Source: Dactylis glomerata
Lineage: Eukaryota; Streptophyta; Magnoliopsida; Poales; Poaceae
Direction: 5' to 3'
DNA: 64,000 bases
NCBI GenBank assembly: GCA_007115705.1
Contig: QXEO01002100.1
Coordinates: 1,736,001 to 1,800,000 of the forward strand
The notes under the pieces are model-generated. The model saw only the letters and a list, made by a program, of their open reading frames with translations. It was not told where the DNA came from and did not search any database. The position numbers and the translations under genes are program-made. Below are positions 1 to 10,289 of the stretch, piece after piece (position 1 is the first letter of the stretch; every line of letters starts with the position of its first letter).

Positions 1-10
1 GGACGCTTGG

Positions 11-1629
11 TGATGGCGTGTAGATGATTGCCCAGTTGGAAACCCCAAGAGGAAGGTATGATGAGCACAGCAGCTAGTATTCCTTCAGTATGAAACCAAG
101 GTTTATCGAACAAGTAGGAGAAAGAACCAACCTCCGAAGGTTGATGCTTACTGGCTTCGTGACAGCTCCAGACAATTTATGTATGGCGCCTTATCTGGGG
201 CGTAGCTTTGCACCAGCAGAACGTGGAACCTGCACACAACACAACCAAAGTACTTTGCCCCAACTTACAGTGAGGTTGTCAATCTCACCGGTTTGCTGTA
301 AACAAAGGATTAAACGTATCGTGTGGTAAAAGATAGTAGTTTGCGAGAATGTAAATAAAACGAGTAAATAGTAAACGGCAATAAGAATGTAAAAAATGGA
401 CCGGGATCCACAGTTCACTAGAGGTGTCTCTCCATAAGATAAATAACATGCTGGGTAAATAAATTACAGTTGGGCAATTGATAGAATAAAGCAAACATAC
501 AAATATCATGGGGATCACTATGAGATTCACTTGGGCATTACAACATAATATATAGACCGTAATCCAACTGCATCTATGACTAATAATCCACTCGTCGGAT
601 ATCGTCCGAGGAACCGTTGGGTATTAAGTTGCAAGCAACAGATTATCGCTTTAAGCAAAGTGTGTAATGTAAACAATACAAATGCCCTTGAACACAAGTT
701 TGTTGTTTTCTCCCTAGTAGCAACAGCACATCTACAACCTTAGAGGTTTCTGTCACTCCCCCAGATTACTAGAGGCATGAATCCACTATCAAGCATAAAT
801 ACTCCCTCTTGGAGTCACTAGCATCTACTCGGCCAAGATATCTACTAGCAACGGAGAGCATGCAAGATCATAAACAACATAGAGATGGTAAATCAATAAA
901 TCAACTTGATAAAGTATCAATATTCATCGGATCCCAACAAACACAACATGTAGAATTACACAACGATGATCTTGATCATGATAGGCAGCTCACAAGATCT
1001 AAACATGAAGCACATGGAGGAGATGACAACCATCTAGCTACTGCTATGGACCCGTAGTCCATGGTAGACTACTCACGCATCACTCTGGAGGCAGGTATGG
1101 TGATGAAGAAGGCCTCCGGTGGTGATTCCCCTCTTCGGCAGGGTGCCGGGAAAAGCTTCTGGACCCTCCCGATCTCGTGTCGATGACAGCGGCGGCTTGC
1201 AGTATGTTTCTTGGAAAATTGATCGGGCTTTAGGGTTTTCCCATCGAGGAGAATGTATAGGCGGAAGGGCGGCGTCAGGAGGTGGGCCAGGTGGCCCCAC
1301 CATCTGGTGGCGCGGCCAGGGGCTGGCCCGCGCCACCCTATGGTGTGGCTGGCCCCTGGCTCCCCTCCGTCTCCGCTTTGGACTCCGTCTCGTGTCGGGA
1401 AAAATAGGAACTTCGGCTTTTGTTTCGTCCAATTTTGAGAATATTTCCTGTGTAGCTTTTCTGAAACACAAAAACAGCAGAAAACAGGGAACTGGCACTA
1501 TGGCATCTCGTTAATAGGTTAGTTCCGGAAAATGCATAAAAACGCCACGAAGTGTAACAAAACACAAAGCAAATGGTGCATAAACAAGCATGGAGCATCA
1601 AAAATTATAGATACGTTTGAGACGTATCA
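11..1629 (-). repeat. Element A 3' LTR (left copy)
   Basis: Ends at ...GACGTATCA, the reverse complement of the TGATACGTC start of this LTR family, and aligns along its whole length with 6642-8263. It lies at the window edge, so only 10 bases of left flank are visible. ORFs in this stretch on both strands are chance frames in LTR sequence. Confidence 0.88.
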
Positions 1630-3505
1630 AGCATCCCCAAGCTTAACTCCTGCTCGTCCTCGAGTAGGTAAGTGATAACAAAACAATAATTTTTGAGGTG
1701 ACATGCACCAACACAACCTTCATCAAACGATGTAAAGCATTGAGTGCTGAGATCAAAGTACTCTAAACATGGGCATAAAAGACATAATCTTGACAATAAA
1801 ACTTAGCAACCATGTTATAACATGAAAAGTAACACAAACTAAAGATCATGAGTAATAATGCATTGAAAGTCAAGTGTGTGTTTCGAGCATATAGAAAAAC
1901 ATAGCAAAGTGGTTTTCAGCTTGTCCTTCATGGAATAGCAAAACATAAATGCATAGGACACCTTCAAGTTAAAGAGGGCGACTAGATACAAATAATTTAA
2001 GAACAAGCAAGACCATAATCATGAATCAATCAATAATTAATTTTGGAACTATGCACATTAAACTCAGAATGACAACTATGCTCTCTTAGACGGTGCATAA
2101 ATGTAGAAGGTGGAGACTCAACATAAAAGTAAAAGAAAGACTCTTCACAGAGGGAAGCAGGGATTAAACATGTGCTAGAGCTTTTTATTTGTAAAACGGA
2201 GATAAAAATTTATTTTGAGAGGTGGTTGTTCTTGTCAATGACTGGCAATGGGGTTCTTACTATCTTCCATACTAAGCAAGTTTTTGAGAGAGAGATTGGC
2301 ACATTTGTGCTCTTTTATAAAGCTTCGCACTCCTCCCCACTTTTCCTTTCACAAACCATGGCTAACCGATTCCATCGGATGCCCACCAACTTTCACATAC
2401 CATGGAGGAGTGCCTTTTTTCTTTTCTTTTTCCTTTTTTTTCTTTTTTGGAATAAAACTATATGGAAGATAGCAAATCCGACCACTACGTCCCCATGAGC
2501 TGAAAACAGTGTCACAAAATGGGAATTATTTTGAAGGTTTTTTTGAAAGGTAGCACATAAAAATTTACTTGGAATGGCTTGCAAATACCATGCATAGGAA
2601 TTTATAGTGGACTCTTTGGAAAACTTTGGTTTTTGGGAGTTGGATGCACGAGAAGTATTCCCTCTCAGTACAAATGAAGGCTAGCAAAAAACCGAGAGCG
2701 ACCAACTAAGAGAGCAATAACGGCCATAATCATGCATAGCGACAAAACATCATTAACCGAAGCATAAAGTGGTATCACAAGTCAAAAACCAAATGATCAT
2801 AGAGGCTTCTGGCGAGTTGTTAAAGTCAAACATGTTGTAAGCATGCGCCAAGTCAACCCAAATAAAGCATCAAAGGAGAAAACCACAATAATATGCCCCC
2901 ATATAATAAAAACAATGCATGATTCTTTTAAAGGCACATTAAGCAATCTCAGTCATTTGAGACAAGTCATGCTACAGCAAAAACTACTAAGCATACTATC
3001 AAAATAACATCAAGCATGACATGCAAAAGTCTAAGCCACAGTCTAAACAAGCTCCCATTTGTGCCACTGTAGGCATGAAACTTTTTTCTCTTTTCCAACA
3101 CCATTCAACCTTTTTGAAACCACTCTTTAAGATGAAAACCAACATAGACCAGTGGTCTAAATATACCTTGATACAAATATATAACAACATCTGAACAAAA
3201 ATCAAGTCAAAAAACGAAAGCTAAATGCAGTACTAGAAAAAGAGAATACTCGTTAAATGATAAGAGTGAAAACTAGAGTGTTCTTGGCAATGAAAAACGG
3301 AGTGCATCTTCTCCAAAAGAAATATGTTGGGGTCCAACCATTTATTGCAGCAAACAAAACAAAAGAAAACTGAAAGTGAAAGTAAAGACGCTCCAAAAAA
3401 AATGCATAGAATATGAAGCAATAAAAATATAGTATCTTGAAAGGTGACATGATTTTTGCCGATGAAGAAGGGGTGCCTTGGGGCATCCCCAAGCTTTGAC
3501 GCTTG
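1630..3505 (-). other. Element A internal non-coding part
   Basis: No gene. The stretch aligns with 16445-18305 of element B and, for much of its length, with element C. It includes a pyrimidine-rich run near 2410-2450 and a segment (about 2280-2690) whose reverse complement recurs in the 3' untranslated part of element D (about 38300-38820). Confidence 0.75.
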
Positions 3506-5158
3506 TGATACGTCTCAAACGTATCTATAATTTTTGATGCTTCATGCTTGTTTATCCACCATTTGCTTTGTGTTTTGTTACACTTTGTGGCGTTTTTATG
3601 CATTTTCCGGAACTAACCTACTAACGAGACACCACAGTGCCAGTTCCCTGTTTTCTGCTGTTTTTGTGTTTCAGAAAAGCTACACAGGAAATATTCTTGG
3701 AATTGGACGAAACAAAAGCCGAACCTCCTATTTTTCAAGACACGAGTCAAAGTCTGAAGATGAGACGGAGGGGGGCCAGGACCCGACCACACCCTAGGGC
3801 GGCGCGGCCCAGGCCCTGGCCGCGCCACCAGGGGGTGAGGCCACCTGGTCCACCTCCTGACGCCGCCCTTTCGCCTATATATTCCCCTCGACGGGAAAAA
3901 CCTAAAGCCCCGATAAATTTTCCATGAAACCTACTGCAAGCCACCGCCATCATCGACGCGAGATCGGGAGGGTCCAGAAGCTCTTCCCGGCACCCTGTCG
4001 GAGATGGAAATCCCTACCGAAGGCCTTCTTCATCACCATGGTCGCCTCCAGAGTAATGTGTGAGTAGTCTACCTTGGACTACAGATCCATAGCAGTAGCT
4101 AGATGGTCGTCTCCTCCACCATGTGCTTCATGTTTAGATCTTGTGAGCTGCCTATCATGATCAAGATCATCTTTGTGTAATTCTACATGTTGTGTTTGTT
4201 GGGATCCGATGAGTATTGATACTATGTGAGTTGATGTGCTGAATTATTATCTTTATGTTATCTCTATGTTGTTTATGATCTTAAATGCTCTCCGTTGCTA
4301 GTAGATATCTTGGCCGAGTAGATGCTAGTGACTCCAAGAGGGGGTATTTATGCTCGATAGTTGGGTTCATGCCTCTAGTAATCTGGGGGAGTGACAGAAA
4401 CCTCTAAGGTTGTAGATGTGTTGTTGCCACTAGGGATAAAACAACATTCTTGTATTCAAGGACATTTGCATTGTTTACATTACGCACTTTGCTTAATGCA
4501 GTTATCTTTTGTTCGCAACTTAATACTCAACAGGTGCTCGGATGATACCTCGAGAGTGGATTATTAGTCATAGATGCAGTTGGACTACGGTCTATATATT
4601 TTGTCGTAATGCCCAAAGTGAATCTCATAGTGATCCTCATGACATATGTACGTTATCTTTATTCTATCAATTGCCCAACTGTAATTTGTTTACCCAGTAT
4701 GTTGTTATTTATCTTATGGAGAGACACCACTAGTGAACTGTAGACCCTGGTCCAATTCCTTTTACATTGCTATTACCGTTTTACTTTTACTCGCGTTATT
4801 TACATTCTTGCAAACTATTACCTTTTACCACTCAATACGCTCAATCCTTTGTTTACAGCAAACCGGTGAGATTGACAACCTCATCGTAAGTTGGAGCAAA
4901 GTACTTGGTTGTGTTGTGTGCAGGTTCTACGTTGCTGCTGGTAAAAAGCTACACGCCGACAAGACATCTGGCACCATTGTCCGAAGTGTCGCAAATCTAG
5001 CAGGCATAAACCTTTGGAAGTGTGCTTCTTTCTTCTACTGGTTCGATAACCTTGGTTTCACAACTGAGGCAAACTTGCTGTTGTGCTCATCATAACCTTC
5101 TCTTGGGGTTTTCCAACAATTTTGTAGCGTCAACTACACGCTAGCAAGATGGCAATCA
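3506..5158 (+). repeat. Solo LTR of the A/B/C family nested in element A
   Basis: A complete LTR in opposite orientation to its host element, running from TGATACGTCT to ...GGCAATCA. There is no internal domain and no partner LTR. The flanks GCTTG (3501-3505) and ACTTG (5159-5163) look like a 5-bp target duplication with one change. The empty site can be read in element B at about 18311-18330, where the two flanks are contiguous. This is the product expected from recombination between the two LTRs of a former full element. Confidence 0.85.
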
Positions 5159-5827
5159 ACTTGTACCTCTTGGATATTATTGGGGTGACATGGGAATCCC
5201 CAAGCTTGAGCTTTTTTTGTCCATACTTCATCTCATCTCATCATTCTCCTTTCCCTACTCGAAAACTTCCTTCATACAAAACTTCACACAATTCTATTAG
5301 CAACATTAGTGTAAGCATGATAGTAAATCTACTCTTTTGGTTCAGTTTCAAACTCAAGTATAACACCCATGAAAGCATAAGATATTTTAGCAACTTCCTC
5401 AAAAGTTCCGTGATCAAAAGAACTCAAAAAGAAAGCGATCAAGAGGCAAACACAAATAGTGACAGAAATCTGTCAAAACAGAACAGCTGACAAAGATCGA
5501 TTTTTTTGAGGATCTCCTGTTGCTCAAATCGAAAAGTGCAAAACTAATAAAAGTTTGAAAATAACCTGGGGCATGCGCACAAGAAATCGCAGATCAAAAA
5601 GACATTCTGAGAATTTTCACTAATTTTTACGGTGCAGCGCAGAAATCTATTTCAGGACAACAACTTCCCCAAATCTTACCTTCCTCCAATTAGAGGTTCT
5701 TCTTGGCACAAAAACGAAATTAAAATAATAAGAAGAGGGCATTACATTATTAATAACTTCCAAGACTCAACAAAAAGAAAAAGTACTAAAAAGAAAACAT
5801 TGGGTTATCTCCCAAGAGTGCTTTTCT

Positions 5828-6461
5828 TTAACGCCTTTGAGCTAGACGCAGAAAGTAGAAATCAAGTATTTTCAAAAGAGGCATTAAGATCAATTGCAGA
5901 AGTCTTTTCAACAATGAATTGTATTGCATCAAAATGATTTTTTGAAGATCCCTTGTGAAGTTGTGAACACTCTTGGGTTCACTACTTTCATCAAAAAGAT
6001 TTTCAGGAATAATCCAATCAAAATTCTTTTCCAAAGCTTCATGCAATCCTACGAGTTTGAAAGGTATTGGTACTTTGATTTCTTCCTTGTTTGTACCAAC
6101 AAAATCTACATATGAGCCAAGCATATTAAAATGCCCAAAAACTTTTCTAGCTTCTATAACAACATCTCTAAATTCTCTACGCAAAGTCTCCAAAAAAATC
6201 TTTCTTTTCAGAGTCTTCGATATTATGAAGCTTAAGAAATATTTGCTGCATAAAAGGGTTAAGGTTAACAAACCTAGCCTCCAAAATGTGAACTAAATAA
6301 GCAGCTGCAACTTCATAACTAGGAGCAAGCTCAGCTAAAGATCTATCCTTAATATCTTTATGCATACTAACATGATTAAAGAACTACTCGATGTTACCTT
6401 TCCCAATTATAGAACCACTACGTATTGAGAGGTCCTCGAGAGCGTACTTAGGGAACAACAT
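5828..6461 (-). pseudogene. Short gag-like ORF of element A, broken
   Basis: Reading from an ATG at 6461 on the minus strand, the protein starts with PKYALEDLS and SGSIIGK motifs and continues into the conserved gag C-terminal block (LAELAPSYEVAAAYLVHILE, then EFRDVVIEARKVF and PENLFDE). The same ORF with the same start is in element B, and the later block is in the gag of element C. Breaks: an in-frame TAG about 26 codons in, and a frameshift near 6185-6195, at a run of A where B and C differ. Gag coats retrotransposon RNA in cytoplasmic particles; this copy cannot make a full product. The N-terminal half of a normal gag is absent. Confidence 0.7.
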
Positions 6462-6612
6462 AATGAACTAAAAGTAACGAAGTACCAACTATAAAAGAAG
6501 CTAATTTTTTTGTATTTTTTATAACAAGATGCAAGTAAAAATAAAATAAAGCAAAACAATAACAAAGTAAAAGATTGGAAGCGAGAGACTCCTCTTGCAG
6601 AAATCCTCTTTC

Positions 6613-6630
6613 TCTCCGATAACGGCGCTA
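6613..6630 (-). other. Decayed tRNA-Asp primer binding site of element A
   Basis: Matches the 3' end of plant tRNA-Asp (ccccggcaacggcgcca) at 14 of 18 positions. It lies 11 bases inside the right LTR, where a minus-strand primer would sit. All four mismatches are C-to-T or G-to-A changes, the pattern of methylcytosine deamination. Confidence 0.75.
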
Positions 6631-6641
6631 GAAAAATTGCT

Positions 6642-8263
6642 TGATGGCGTGTAGATGACCGCCCAGTTGGGAACCCCAAGAGGAAGGTATGATGAGCACA
6701 GCAGGAAGTCTTTCCTCATTATAAAATCAAGGTTTATCAAACCAGTAGGAGAAAGAACCAACTTCCGAAGGTTAATTCTTGCTGGCTTCACGACAGCTCC
6801 AGACAATTTATATATGGCACCTTATCTGGGGTGTAGCTTTGCACCAGCAGCAACGTGAAACCTGTACACAACACAACCAAAGTACTTTGCCCCAACTTAC
6901 AGTGAGGTTGTCAATCTCACCGTTTTGCTGTAAACAAAGGATTAAACGTATCGTGTGGTAAAAGATAGTAGTTTGTGAGAATGTAAATAAAGCAAGTAAA
7001 TAGTAAACGGCAATAAAAATGTAAAAGAATGGACCGGGGTCCACAGTTCACTAGAGGTGTCTCTCCATAAGATAAATAACATGTTGGGTAAACAAATTAC
7101 AGTTGGGCAATTGATAGAATAAAGCAAGCATATAAATGTCATGTGAGGATCACTATGAGATTCACTTGGGCATTACAACATAATACATAGACCGTAATCC
7201 AACTGCATCTATGACTAATAATTCACCCGCCGGATGTCATCCGAGGAATCGTTGGGTATTAAGTTGCAAGCAACAGATTATCGCCTTAAGCAAAGTGTGT
7301 AATGTAAATAATACAAATGTCCTTGAACACAAGATTGTTGTTTTCTCCCTAGTAGCAATAGCATATCTACAACCTTAGAGGTTTCTGTCACTCCCCCAGA
7401 TTACTAGAGGCATGAACCCACTATCGAGCATAAATACTCCCTCTTGGAGTCACTAGCATGTACTCGGCCAAGATATGTATTAGCAACGGAGAGCATACAA
7501 GATCATAAACAACATAGAGATGATAAATTAATAAATCAACTTGACAAAGTATCAATATTCATCGGATCCCAACAAACACAACATGTAGAATTACACAACG
7601 ATGATCTTGATCATGATAGGCAGCTCACAAGATCTAAACATGAAGCACATGGAGGAGATGACAACCATCTAGCTACTGCTATGGACCCGTAGTCCAAGGT
7701 AGACTACTCACGCATCACTCCGGAGACAGACATGGTGATGAAGAAGGCCTCCGGTGGTGATTCCCCTCTCCGGCAGAGTGCCAGGAAGAGCTTCTGGACC
7801 CTCCCGATCTCGCGTCGATGACGGCGGTGGCTTGCAGTATGTTTTGTGGAAAATTGATCGGGCTTTAGGGTTTTCCCGTCGAGGAGAATATATAGGCGGA
7901 AGAGCAGCGTCAGGAGGTGGGCCAGGTGGCCCCACCACCTGGTGGCGCGGCCAGGGGCTGGCCTGCGCCACCCTATGGTGTGGCTGGCCCCTTGTTCCCC
8001 TCCGTCTCTGCTTTGGACTCTGTCTCATGTCGGGAAAAATAGGAACTTCGGCTTTTGTTTCATCCAATTCCGAGATTATTTCCTATGTAGCTTTTCTGAA
8101 ACACAAAAACAACAGAAAACAGGGATCTGGCACTGTGGCATCTCGTTAATAGGTAGTTCCAGAAAATACATAACAACGCCACGAAGTGTAACAAAACACA
8201 AAGCAAATGGTGCATAAACAAGCATGGAGCATCAAAAATTATAGATACGTTTGAGACGTATCA
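6642..8263 (-). repeat. Element A 5' LTR (right copy)
   Basis: Direct repeat of 11-1629, 1622 against 1619 bases, with scattered substitutions that suggest an older insertion than element B. It ends GACGTATCA at 8263. The start is placed at the TGATGGCG shared by both copies; it could lie 4 bases further left. Confidence 0.88.
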
Positions 8264-10286
8264 CTTGACCTCCCACAGCCGCGCGTCCCAAAGGTCTTTT
8301 CGGTCCAGCGCGGCCCAATACGTTGTCTGGTGCCCCAAGGCCATCTCCGCCACATAGGGAAAGCTACGGGGGCACCGAACGCAACAAAAAGCGACGAGAG
8401 TACCCACCCACCAGCAACCAGACATGATCCCGTGGCTTCCCGTGCCTTTCTTTCACCACACCCTCTCCTCTTGCGTTGCACACCCCTCATAGACACCGGT
8501 GCACTTCGACATTTTGATTCTGACTAACTCCGCCGTGACGCCTGTCTCCCTCACCGCTCTTTCTGCGCTTTTGCTTGCCCTTCTCGCGCTAGAATGCGCC
8601 AGACGCTGCCCTCGTTTGCCGTGCATCGAAGGTGTTCGACCGTTTGCCTGGTAGGCACCACCGGTTGCACATCTATGTCTCCTTTGTTGTGGCTGAATTG
8701 TAACCATTTGTTTGCTTGTAGACATGGATACCGATGAGGAAATGATCCAGCAAATCATGGAGGACAAGGCAGCCTGCGACGAACACGTTTGGGAGCATTT
8801 GGTGATCATTGCGGACCTTCAAAAAATGCTCGGCGACTCCACAGAGAAGAAGAAGGGGCCACAACGTGGAGATTTAAAGCCGGCAAGAAAGAAGTCGAAG
8901 CCACAGCAAAGGTTGGAGGGACATACCATGCTATATAACGGCAACTTATCCGACTCTGCAACACATGCCGACAATTTTCGGCTGCGCTATAGGATGAGCA
9001 AGGAGCTGTTCATGGAAATCCTTCATGGCATGAGAGAGTTTGACCCCTACTTCAAGCTGAAGCACGATGCCGTTGGCATGGCTGGCTTCTCGTCGATCCA
9101 GAAATGCACCGCCGCCATGATGATGCTTGCATATGGAGCACCTGCCGATTCACAGGATGACTATCTGCGTATGAGTGAGTCCACTGCCATTGAGTGCATG
9201 TATAAGTTCTGACGAGCTGTGGTGGGACACTTTGGCAAGTACTATCTGAGAGGGCCAACTGAAGTAGAGACTGATGGAATCATGACACAAAATGCAGTGA
9301 GAGGATTCCCTGGGATGCTTGGAAGCATTGACTACATGCATTTGTCATGGAAGAACTGTCAGTTTGCTTGGCAAGGTTTATACAAAGGGCGTCATGGATA
9401 TTGCAGCGTGGTGCTTGAAGTTGTGGTAGATTATAACCTTTGGATTTGGCATTCTTTCTTTGGCATGGCGGGATCGCACAATGACATCAACGTGTTGCAA
9501 TGCTCTCTGGTGTTTTCCAGACTAGTGGAAGGTCATGCTCCACCATGCAATTACGAGATCAATGGCCACCAATATACCAAAGACTAATATCTAGCCGATG
9601 GTATCTATCCAACAATGGCGATATTTGTGAAGATAATCTCGGCGCCAAGAGGTCAGCATAATTGCCACTTTGCTAAGCGTCAGGAGAGCTGCCGGAAGGA
9701 TGTAGAGCAAATATTTGGTGTGCTTCAAGCTCAATTGCTATTGTTCGATATCCTGCTCTTTGCTGGTCTCATGATCAAATGTGGGAGGTGATGCAAGCTT
9801 GTGTGATCATGCATAACATGATCATCGAGAATGACCGCAAGAGTCGAGCCAGACATATTGGTCCCTAAGAGTGTCAGGGTCCTCTTGCGGAGGTTGATCA
9901 CCAGGTACCTGCAGAGTGTGCTGATTTCCTCGCTAGACATGCAGAGATCCGTGATACCACTGTTCATGTTCAAATACAGCTTGATCTCGTCGAGCATCTA
10001 TGGAGGCTCAAAGGAGAGACATCAACAGCGCCAGCGCCTTGATCTAGCACAACTTCTATTTATTTAATAGTTTGTTGTTTGCAAACTTTTAATTTTGAGA
10101 CATTGTTGTAATCATCAGATATATTTATTTGTATGTTTTATTTCTAAACACTAAAAAAATTGGAGGACACGTTTGAGGAACACGGTTGGGTAGCGACGCC
10201 TCCAAAAACAACACGCGGCAGCGTTCTTCAGAGACGATCTGGCGACTAATTGGGAGACGATTTGAAGGACGCGACTTGAGATGCTC
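8264..10286 (+). mobile_element. PIF/Harbinger-type DNA transposon, degenerate
   Basis: Contains a broken PIF/Harbinger transposase gene. The right end reads ...GACTTGAGATGCTC followed by TTA, the usual Harbinger target site. Its reverse complement (gagcatctcaagtcgcgtcc) resembles the left end (cctcccacagccgcgcgtcc), so these are probably eroded terminal inverted repeats. Element A inserted at or next to the left end, so that boundary is approximate. Sequence 8269-8723 holds the presumed leader and a first intron ending TTTGCTTGTAG at 8721. Sequence 10043-10286 is non-coding 3' sequence. Confidence 0.6.
8724..10042 (+). pseudogene. PIF/Harbinger transposase (DDE_Tnp_4 family), dead
   Basis: The frame from the ATG at 8724 gives an N-terminal region with the plant Harbinger signature (LRYRMSKELFMEIL) and then the nuclease core: the first Asp in LGSIDYMH, the second in AGSHNDINVL, and the Glu in RQESCRKDVEQIFGVLQ. 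The end matches the family C-terminus (WEVMQACVIMHNMIIEN). Four lesions are visible: TGA at 9210-9212, TAA at 9585-9587, a one-base frameshift near 9735, and TAA at 9866-9868. The protein would cut and paste its element at TTA/TAA sites in the nucleus. The ATG follows an intron-acceptor-like TTTGCTTGTAG. The many independent lesions mean the copy has been inactive for a long time. Confidence 0.88.
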
Positions 10287-10289
10287 TTA

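Larger units (their letters stand above)
11..8263 (-). mobile_element. Element A: pol-less gypsy-type LTR retrotransposon
   Basis: Two direct copies of a 1.6-kb LTR (11-1629 and 6642-8263) bound an internal region. The element reads on the minus strand: the tRNA-Asp-type primer site lies just left of the right-hand LTR. The flanks CTTGG (6-10) and CTTGA (8264-8268) look like a 5-bp target duplication with one change. After removing the nested solo LTR, the internal domain is about 3.4 kb and contains only a broken gag-like ORF. No protease, reverse transcriptase or integrase motif is present, so the copy is non-autonomous. The left boundary is the least certain, because the LTR copies differ by a 2-base indel at this end. 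Confidence 0.85.

Noticed and set aside
1073..1514. Overlapping ORFs on both strands (131 and 141 codons), recurring at 7708-8149, 15888-16313, 20873-21298, 54153-54668 and 60487-60921
   Set aside because: They lie in the GC-rich part of the A/B/C LTR, differ in frame integrity between copies and have no family features; they follow LTR homology, not coding constraint.
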